Assembly (NCBI GenBank): GCA_003483885.1
Contig: DMXI01000576.1
Coordinates: forward strand, 1-32,719
Length of the DNA: 32,719 bases
Direction of reading: 5' to 3'
DNA from: Microscillaceae bacterium
GTDB taxonomy: Bacteria > Bacteroidota > Bacteroidia > Cytophagales > Microscillaceae
Made by a program: the position numbers and the translations under genes. Positions 1-10,000 of this stretch are shown here, piece by piece. Positions within the stretch are counted from its first letter, which is position 1, and each line of letters begins with the position of its first letter. The notes beneath the pieces were generated by a model. It was not told the origin of the DNA and ran no database searches. It worked only from the letters and a program-made list of their open reading frames with translations.

Positions 1-191
1 TCAGTGATCATTTTTTAACGGCTTCACTTCACAAGTTCTTAACGCCCACAAACTAAGGCGAACTGAAAGGCGGTAATGTTCAAGATTTTTTAAAACTCTT
101 GGTTATCAAAAACTTAAACAATAGCTCAATTGCATATTTATTAATAAAAAATTCAGAATGAATCCTGTGTCAATAGATGCTACAATCACTC

Positions 192-968
192 CTAAAAAAA
201 TGGTTTAATCACATCAAAACCACCATCAGCATTTTCAAATTCCACCAAATGAATACCAGTAGCATCTTTGGCCAATTGGCTGGCAAATCCCGCATACACT
301 CGTTTAGCAACCTCTCCAATGGTTACTCCGGCTTTCATATAGATATTGCTACTATACATACAAGTACGGATTACCTCAATATCAGACAAATTATGATTTG
401 TCAGGGTAGTTTTATTAAAACTGGCTACTGCCATAATCAAATTCACCGCCATTTGTTCCACCGCATCCAAAAACATCGCATCAGTTGCGTACTCAGGCCG
501 ATTGCCATCTGGTGGGGTAATATAAATCATTGCATAATTGTTTGGGTTGCTGTAAGGACACAAGCCAGGCTTAAACACATCGATAAACACGGTACCATCC
601 ATCCCAAAAAAGGTGGTGTTATTGAGCGGACGCCAAACAGCTGCATATTGTAATGGGTCATTAGGGGCGAAAATATCTCGATGAGCAGTACCAGTAGCCG
701 CATGGCTATACAAACTCTGGTGTATTCCCGTATAAGTATCGGTGTCTTGGTGCGCCCTGATCAAATTATGCCTAAATGCCGCATTAATTCCAGATCCGTC
801 GACATAAAGTAGGTACGAATTGCCGGCATTCACCGATCCCATACAGTTACCAGGTTGGCCATTTCCATAAAATATAGGACTAAAAGAAGTGCCAGGGGCA
901 GCTGGTAAAAAACTAGCCTGTACCAATGTATTTGGAAAAGTGTAAGTACTCGATGAAGAAAATGACAT
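192..968 (-). CDS. Hypothetical protein, 258 aa, family not recognised
   Basis: An open frame of 258 residues. The frame could extend to a TTG at 1019, but the ATG at 968 gives a natural N-terminus (MSFSSSSTYTF), so I chose it. There is no signal peptide, membrane helix or lipobox. The middle is rich in aromatic residues, Asn and Gly (for example WRPLNNTTFFGMDGTVFID and YAMIYITPPDG). The C-terminal third looks helical (DAMFLDAVEQMAVNLIMAVA) and ends GGFDVIKPFF. I do not recognise a family. It lies directly downstream of the 3024-residue modular protein on the same strand, separated by about 130 bp that contain a hairpin terminator, so it may be transcribed separately. Coding status is well supported by length and composition; function is unknown. 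Confidence 0.75.
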   Translation of the reverse strand: MSFSSSSTYTFPNTLVQASFLPAAPGTSFSPIFYGNGQPGNCMGSVNAGNSYLLYVDGSGINAAFRHNLIRAHQDTDTYTGIHQSLYSHAATGTAHRDIFAPNDPLQYAAVWRPLNNTTFFGMDGTVFIDVFKPGLCPYSNPNNYAMIYITPPDGNRPEYATDAMFLDAVEQMAVNLIMAVASFNKTTLTNHNLSDIEVIRTCMYSSNIYMKAGVTIGEVAKRVYAGFASQLAKDATGIHLVEFENADGGFDVIKPFF

Positions 969-1028
969 AGGAAAATGTTTAGTTCGAGGAATGTAAATGA
1001 TTGGCCTCAAGATAGACAAATATCTATT

Positions 1029-1067
1029 AAAAAAGGGACCACCTCATTGTTTTGATGCAGTCCCCTT
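1029..1067 (-). terminator. Rho-independent terminator after the giant modular gene
   Basis: Read on the minus strand, an AAGG(G)GAC arm at 1067-1060 pairs with GTCCCTT at 1039-1033. The stem has one bulged base and a loop of about 20 nt, and is followed by a run of U at about 1034-1029. It lies 30 bp past the TAG of the large gene. Confidence 0.6.
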
Positions 1068-1097
1068 AAAATATGCTAAAACCAATCAGCGCTTGGT

Positions 1098-4000
1098 CTA
1101 TTCTTCCTCTTCAAACTTTCCTAATTTTCTCAGCAAAAGTACCGCTCCTTGGGCCTGTTGAGTAGTGTATCCACCTTGTTGCAATACATTGACTAAGTCT
1201 GCTGGAGTATTGATCTCCGGGAAGTACTCAATCAATGCCAGACTGGCTTTGTTGGCGCTTACGCCCACTGTACGCAAGGCATCGGCAATATCTCGATGAG
1301 AACTTTGGGCTTGTTGCAATTTATTGGCAATATCGCTCAAATCAAGTAAGGATAACAAGACTGCAGATAACGAATAGCGTGCATTTTTAAGCGAGTCTAC
1401 CAATTCCTTGGTTTCTATCGTATTCCACAAATATTTGATTGCCAACGAAGCATCCTGTGCGTTGAAATAATTCATTTTGAGTGCACTGGCCAAATTTACA
1501 GCCTCAAAATCATCAAACACCCTGGGAAGTACTGTACTGATGGTAATGAAATCTTTTTTGAGTGATTTCAATCCTTTGACTACCTTAGAAGGCAAGTGTT
1601 CTTTCAATACCGAAGTCTCAAACCCATATTTGATACCCTGAGCGATGTCTACCAACTCATAGTTAGAGTCATACATAGCCGAGGCCAATGCATCGCAAGT
1701 AAGCTTACGCTGAGAGAGCTGATAGACCGACTTGGCCATCTCCTCTACTTCATAAGTATCTTTCAGCGCTTTTACGTAAAAATCGGTTTGCTCATCTACC
1801 GATACATCGCCAAAATTAAGTTGCAAAGCAGCTGTAATCGCAGGCAGTTCATATTCGGCTTCGCTCATTGCCTTCACTAGCTGTCTTGCTACGGTAGATG
1901 GATCGTCACTGGCCGTATTTTTACCGATAGAATCTTTCAAAATACCCGCTACCTCGATCGGATCATCTTTATAGGTTTTGAGCATTTTAGCAATCTGTCC
2001 AGCTTCTATGGCCGATCCCTCCTCAAGCAGTCCTTCAATCACCTCCTGGGTGGTATAGTAAGCTTCTCCATTAGAAGCCTTCAACGAAGTAAATAAATCA
2101 ATGAGTTTTTGCGGGTCTTTATATTCAGGGAAAGCTGCCACTACGCCTCTTTGGATTGCCGCCAGTGATACATATTGCGTGTTTTCACGAATGATTTGTG
2201 CTACTTCACCCACATTTTTTTGATAAGGAGCTCTTTTGAGCATAAATGCAATATTGGTAACATCCGCATTGATCTCACTCATATTGTGCGCAGCTTCTAT
2301 ACCGTTTAGGCGATGTTCTTCTGGATAATGCTCATCATCCACCACTCCAATAAATGGTAATGTCAAGCCATCTGACTGTCCATAAGGCAATAAAAAGCGG
2401 AAAGGGTAATAGGTTTCATAATCGTATCCGTATAGTTTCCCTTGCAAACGAAGACTTGGCTTGATACCAGGACTAAGCTGCCCGCTAAACGATGTATCTT
2501 TAAAGGTATTGATACCTTCTAGTTCTATTTGGCCCGTAATTCCACCTAGTAGCAATGTTTGGTCGGCCAAATGATACTGTAACTTAAATTTATGAATCGC
2601 CAGATTTTTGAGGACGTCTGGCACTTGTACATTGTCAAACAAATTACACAACACATCACCCAACTGATAAACACCGGTGATTTCTATTGCTGCAATTTGT
2701 GTTGATTCGTTGGCCGAAATCGGTAAACGAAGCTGGGCTTCTTGCCCAAATACTTCCAGTGAACCAGCTACCAAAGCCTGTCCTCCATTCTTTCCACTGA
2801 TCAATTCCAACTCAAATGCGTTCAAACGCAGCGCCATTGGATCTTCGGTCAGCGTCCAGCCCTCCCAATCTTCTTGGCTAGTAATGGTAATGCGTAACTG
2901 AGCATTTTCGTTTTGATACGGATACTCAATGCTTTTTAAAATATAATTTTTATCCAATGAAGTGATTTGCTCTGGAAGCTCACTTACTAAGGTTGGATCA
3001 ATCCACGCGATTACTTCCTGAATCGTAGGTTGCTCAAGTACCTCATCCAGTTGAATTTGGCTTTCGTTTTCAAAAGGTACTGGCACTATTACCGAAATAG
3101 CTCCCGAACCAATCGGTAAGTTGCCAAAAAGTCGGGTTTCAAACTCGCTATTCAAATCGTTGGTGGTGCGGAATAACCTAAGCCCCACCCGATCAATCGT
3201 CATGTTGGTATTTTCAATCAAAGTCCACCCTTCCCATTGCTGCGTAGTACCTATTTCCATAATAAAGGTTTTTTCTGGAATGTCTCCGTTGTCTTCCAGA
3301 TACAGCAATTGAAAATTCAGAATCTCGATCATATTTTCGGCATCCAAATTCTGCAATGCTTCGGGTAGTAGGTTTTCCCAAGCAGGATTCGCCAATGCCA
3401 ACAAATCACTAAATTGAGGAGTAGATACGTCTTCGTTGAAGTGTACCAATGAAAATAAGTAGTTTTTCTCGTCAAAAGGCAAAGCAAAAATCAATGGGAA
3501 GAAAATCTTTTTGCCTAAATCAAACTCTCCTGAAAGATGTCCACTAATTTCTTCATCTACCTTTTTGGCGACACCTATTTCCAGGTTTTGGATACCAAAA
3601 GGCACTACTGTGGGTAAAAATCCATCCAATGCCCAGCCCGATTGCGAACCAATCAAGAGGTTGTATTCTTTTTCCAACCCTAGGTTGATTTCCATATTTT
3701 TCAACACCAACTCATTGCTCAACCCTGACAAACTTTGGGGCATTTCGTTTTTCCAGTCATCGTCAAAGTAACTGATCAACTGACGCAACGAAGGTAACTG
3801 GTGCGTAAAATCTTGGTCTGCATCAAATACCCAATTGCCCTCTTTACGATTGGCAATCAAGCGAATGTTGGTATCATCGTTTAGTACAAACCCAAAGAAA
3901 TTCATCACCACTTTTAAGTCGTCTCCTTTGGTTACTCGGTTGATGGTTAAACCTATATTTTTGAGTTCAAGGGTTCTTCCCGCCACTACTTCTATTTCCC

Positions 4001-7000
4001 AGGAATTGGCAGAATGAGCTGTCACATAAAACTCTCCGCTCAAAGGCACAATACGCAATTCCAGACGAGTCACTGAGAAATTAGGCAGGCTTCCAGGCAA
4101 GGGTACATCTGAAGTTTCGCTATAATCCAAAATCAAATCAGAAGCCTCCAGATTATGTTCAGTTTCCCAATCAGCTATTAACTCAAATTCAGGAGCCTGT
4201 GCCACAAAAGGTACTTGAATACCCGATAACCCAATGGTGCCTTGTACCTGAGAAATTACTTTAATGTTCTCTTTGTCAAAAGGGTATTGTACCGAAATCA
4301 CCCAATCAGGTTGATTGATAGAGTAATAAGGGGCCAATGCTGCCCAATTGCTCAACCCAAGGGTAATCTGTAAAGAGGCAATACTACGTGTATGCAAAAT
4401 GGTATGCAACTCAATTTTACGCACCGGCATTTCTTCCAACAAATCATCCCGATACTTTTCAGGCAATATCGATGACTTTTCTTCCTCCCAATTGGTCCAT
4501 TCTTTTACTAGTTTCCCTATTACCTCCTGTAAGTCCTCCTCATTGGCATCATTTATCTCAGCAATGAGTGACTCTACCTGCTCAGAATGGGCCTCCATTC
4601 CAGACGAAGTTTTTTCTTCGCCATCATTTAAGATTTCCCGTTGTTCTGGGTTTATTTCAGAGGACGTGTTTTCTACTTCGCCTCTAATGCGTTCCTCCCC
4701 ATCCACTTCTCCTCTATCCCGAAGTTCTTCCGGATTAATTTTCTCTTCGCCTTCAGCAATTGGGTTTTCTGTATTTATGTCTTCACTATTTTCTACGTCT
4801 TCGTCCTTTGCTTCATCATCCAATACCTCTGTTTCCTCCTCAAATATTGCTGGCTTGTGCGCTACAATATGGGTAAATACTACTGAACCTACTTTAGGAT
4901 CATTTAAGCGTGCCTCCATACTTGCATTAGCCAGGAACGATGCTTGAGCTACTAACAGTACTTCAGCTTCCACATTGCTTAACTCTTCTCCAGATTCACT
5001 ATTAGTAGAGGTAGACAATACCGTATTTAGATGAGCAGTAACAGGTAAACGTTGATTTTCGTAACCAACTTCAAATTTACTATTTACAAACTGTAGCTGC
5101 ATATCGGGCAAGCCATTTTGCAGCTTAATTTTACCAGAGAGTGGTATAATGGGATTTTGGTCCCCATTTAAATGTTGTATTACTTCCAGTGATTCATCTA
5201 ATTGTACCTTGGCGTAGAAGTTTAGTCCAGGGGTAATGCGTACCTGCCACGAAGACTCCAGATAGCTGATAGACGAAAAAGTAAACTGGGCTTCCTGTAA
5301 AGCCAGTTGCTCAAAATAAGTTCCTGCCAAGGAAGCAAAACTGTCGGTAAATTTCCATCCTTTAGGTGCTCTAAAATTAGCTGTGATTTGCACCTCGTCT
5401 CCTTGATTCATCAAAATCAATTGAAGATCAATGTTTTCCAGCTGGAAGATAGAAGAGGTACTTCCTGAGAGCAGGATTTGCTGTCCTTGTTCTTGCAAGG
5501 CTTTATCGGAATGCAGCTCAATTTCATCGGTACCAAAGGCATCTTTCAAGGGTTGATAAACCGAAGCATCGGCCAGGGTATACTCATTCAATACATAAAA
5601 CCCTTTAGCTTCTTTTTGCTCAGCAAGTCTTTGCTTTATAATGGCTAGTTTATCTTCCAGGTCTTTAGCCTTGATGTTACGAGCTGCGCTCCATTCGCTC
5701 TCCACGTTGTGGGCTATGGCCTTTACCTGTACTTCGTAAATATTGTTTTTCTCAATGTTTTCAGTAAATGTACATTGGTTGGTCTCTACCACTTTGTTGT
5801 CTACAACCGCTTCACCAGTCGTACCATCTTTGATAGACACTTCATAAGTTTGAGCAAACTCTACTGGCTCCCAGGTCGCTTCAATATTCCCACTTGGATT
5901 GGTCAAGGTGATTTGTGGCATTTCCAAGTCTCCACTCGATAGTGCTAGCACTTCTTTTGGTGCGCTCCAGTCCCCAAATTTGCCAGAAGCCACAGCACGT
6001 ACTTGTACCGTATACACTTTACCTTTTTCAATGCCAGAGCTTTTTTTCATCGAATTGCCCTCTACATTCAAATGCGAACCTAACAATTCGTCGGTAGATG
6101 GGTCTTTCACTGCTACCTGGTATTTTTCGGCGTAGGTTACTAATTCCCAGTGAGCCTTAATTACCTCATTTTCGTAGCTTGCTTCGATCTCGGCAGGTAC
6201 CTGAAGATCGCTGGCATCTACTGTAGAAATTTGTTTTTCACTGCTCCATTTTCCTTTGGTATCACCTACTACTCCCCGCACCTTAATCGCATAAGTTTGG
6301 TACTTCTCAATGCCTGACGAAATTTTCACTTCGTTGCTCATCACCACTGCATTGCTAACCGTCTCTTGTGTTTCGTCTACCTTTTTGACAATCACCTCGT
6401 AAGTATCAGCATGATCCACAGGTTCCCACTGGCCTACCAATTGCCCTCCTTCATAGATAAGCGTTATTTGAGGCGCGGTTAAATCATTTTCATTCAAAGT
6501 AAATACCTCAAGAGGCGTACACCATTCGCCTGCTACTCCCAGCGCATTGGCTCTTACTTTAATGGTGTAATGCTTTCCTTTGTTAATTCCCTCTTGGATA
6601 AATAGGAACGTTTGCAAAAACTTATTTTTTTGATAGACCACTTCTTCGGTAGTAGTGTCTATCACCTCTATGTCGTACCCTTGGGCGTGTTTGATTGCCT
6701 GCCAGCGTAACTCCACGTGTCCATCTATATATTTCGCAGTAGGCGTAGGTACTTCTAAGTCATTGGTAACCAAAGCCGATATGCTTTGAGGTTCGCTCCA
6801 GGCACCGATGTAGCCCTTATTTTTTGCAATTACCCTTACTTGAGCGATGTATTCCTTTCCTCGCACGATTTCCTCATGCTTTATTGGGAAATCCCAAATA
6901 CGATCGCTAGGGCTTAACTGATGTACGCCATTTTGGAAAGGTACATTTACCGGGGTTTCGGTGATTTTAAGCGACTGCATCGAAGTCCGAGTGGTATATA

Positions 7001-10000
7001 TCGGATGGTCTTGGTCACTTTTTTCCCAACATTTAAAATCATAGCTTAGGTTTTCGCCCAAACTATTCCAGGAAGCCAATATATTTCCGTTATCGTACTC
7101 AAGGGCGAGGGTGGGTACTCCCAAATCTTGTGGGGTTACCATGGCTTTCAATGCTGGGCTTATTCTAACCTCTACCACGCTTCCCTCATCATAACCCTCA
7201 TTTTGTAATATCGTCTGCTGGCTTAAAAATACGGCTTGATACAATTGGTCTTGAGTAATATTATCCGACCAGGTAAAATCACTTCCGACTAGATCTCGCT
7301 CCAGGGCAAGTAATTCATCTCCTTTTTTAAGCAACAACATTAGGTTCCCAGCGGGAGTGGGTGGATTCTCCCAATATACTGTAATCAGGTTATTTTGAGC
7401 AAAATAAACCAAAGTAGGTGACAATGCAGGCGCTGGCTCTAACTGTAAATGAAAGGTTTTTGCCATTGGCATCATTTCCTCCGTCATTTGAGGGGTAATG
7501 GTCACCTCATAGGTACTACCTTCCAAAATGGTTTGCTCAAAAACAAATTCGCTTTTTCCGCTCACTGTTTCCTGTACAAAGGTAGGGATAGTACTTCCAT
7601 TTTGATTTTCCAGGTTTTCGGTGGGAGGATTTATATTACGAATACTAATCTCGTAATCGTTTACATAAGCCGAAGTTTGCCACTTGATCCACAAGCGATC
7701 TTGTTCGTATACAAATACTGGATTTTTGAGTGCCTGATGAATGTCCTGAAATATCTCCTGAAATTTCATGGTAGGCAATATGTTGTACGCTCCTGCTTCT
7801 GATTTGTCTCGTCCGGTACGTTTAGCCGAAGAAGTTTCTTTCAAGCGATAATTATGATTTTGCGCATCTATAAAGATGGGCTTACTAGAACTATTGGTTT
7901 TAAACCCGCTTGAATTATAATTGATAAATTGCTTATTACTACGATCATTTTCCAGGAATAAGGTAGAATAAACCGCCATAATACGGTGCATTTCCTGTAC
8001 ATTGTGGGTGCGCACCAAGTATTGTGACTGAATAATGCAGTTGTCTAGCATTATGTTGGCTCCACTGGAAATCACAAACGCATAATTGCCTCCAATCACG
8101 GTACAGTTTCTAAACAATGGCACCGAGTTGTTGCGTGCTACCAAGGCGGCCCGCCCTACGTTTTCGAGGACAAAAACACAATTTTGAAAGCTTGGAAGTG
8201 AATCTCGGTACGTAATGATGAGGTCATCATTGGTTTGAAACAAGGTAAGCCCATACAATCCAGCGTTACGATGGTCGTTTTGCGAAAAAACAATCGAGTC
8301 GGCAGGTTTGAGCACTGTTTGTTCAATGTATTTAGATTGTCCCGTAAGATAAGCCAGCGAAGCAACCAATACATTTTTATCAGTAAAGTCTAAATTTTCC
8401 TGATAAACACCCGGTGCCAATAGAATGACGCTGCCTTCGTGGGCTTCGTCAATGGCCGCCTGGATACTTCGAAAATCTTCGGGAACTCTGAGTAATTCCG
8501 GGTTTTGATTGGCAGGTCTAAACTCTACCCCTTTGCCTTCTACCTCTGCCCAAATGGTTCCATCAGACTCGATGGTAACATTAAGCTGGCTTCCTTCATC
8601 ATTGAAGCCCAAATACTCTGACCATCCTCCATATTCTAACCTTAAGCCTGAAGAAGTGGAGACTCCAGTGGTGAGTCCGGTGACACTGGTAATGTGAAAA
8701 TGCGCCGTATATCCTTCCAAAGGAATTTCTAACACACTGGAAACCAACGAAGTATTAGCCAAACTTACGGTTTTAGTTTCAGGTTTTGCCAATACTGCCT
8801 GTGAAGTTTCCCCAGCCAATTGTTCTGCTGTTTCAAAAGCAGGTGTACCTTCAGCAGTCACTTCTTGAGCATTTTTATTCGCAACGGTCTCTGTAAAACT
8901 GCTTCCTTGTACTGTTTTGCTGATAGCGTTAATAACTTCTTCTCCGCCTAATTCATTGTTTACTTTTAAAAGAAAATTAGATGGATGGGGTGGACAAGTA
9001 AGGATTAGGTCTTGCTCAGCAATTTTGGCATGTACTTCTCCATTGGTTTTCACTCTCAAGGTAAGCAAACTATCAGGATTGTCATAAGCCATGTATTTTA
9101 CCTGGTCTCCATATTCAAATCGTAATCCTGATTTTTTATTTCTTCCGGTTTCTTCTCCCGATACCGACTCTATGCTTAGGTAAGCCAGTTGGCGAGTAGC
9201 AATTGAAATAGCCAATTCGGCTCTATTGAGTGGCCATAAAATGGCTTCTGGAAATTGATTCAAGAAACTAGTGCCAGGTAGAATACTGGTACTCATAGGC
9301 CCACCATTGGTACGATAAGGAATGTAACCAATTTCGGGGCGATTTTCCTGATCGTTGTAGATATTAATCGTAAAAGTAGAGGGATGAGGTGGACAGTTCA
9401 ACAATACGCTTTGGTCACCTTGTTTAGTAGAGGCCTCGAGACTACCATCTCCTAATATTTTCACTAGTATTAGCCCTGCTTCTCCATTATAATTCAAATA
9501 CTGGATTTCTTGACCATACTCTAGTTTCACGGCAGAAGTGTAGCCCTTTTGCTCACTGACTACCGCAGTTATTTTTAGTGGAATTTCGTGTTGAGAAGCA
9601 ATGGTCACCTTTACATTGGCTTCTGAAATCACCCATTCTTTAGATTCGGCATGTTTTACAAACAAATCGCCTCGGGTAAGCTGAATGCTATGAGAGGGTT
9701 GCCCAGGCAATACTGCCGAAATACCTTCGTACAATACAGGCTCTTCGTTACTCAATTGGTTGAGTAGTTGTAAAGCAAAAGTAGATTCATGGGGAGGAGG
9801 AGCAAAAGCCCACACTTGTTGCTCTTCTATAGTAGCGTCAATGTGACCATCTTGCATAATGGTAATGGTGAGCAAGCTTTCTGGCTGATTATAGCCAAGA
9901 ATTTTTTCGTATGAGTTTCCTTCAAACTTAAGCTTAATCCCAAACTTGTATCCCTGGGGAGCACTCACTGAGGTAATGTTGAGATACACTACCTGACGGG

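Noticed and set aside
1..176. Possible tail of a minus-strand gene ending at base 1 (TGA at 3-1)
   Set aside because: The frame is open for only about 33 codons with no plausible start or composition. An AT-rich palindrome near 137-148 has no support as a site. Nothing is called in this stretch.
177..653. 158-residue plus-strand open frame opposite the 192-968 gene
   Set aside because: His/Ile/Cys-rich composition typical of an antisense shadow; the minus-strand frame is longer and protein-like.
4348..4947. 199-residue plus-strand open frame inside the giant gene
   Set aside because: It lies antisense to the acidic, low-complexity segment, and its Ser-rich composition is the expected reverse reading of Glu/Asp codons. 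It is a shadow frame.
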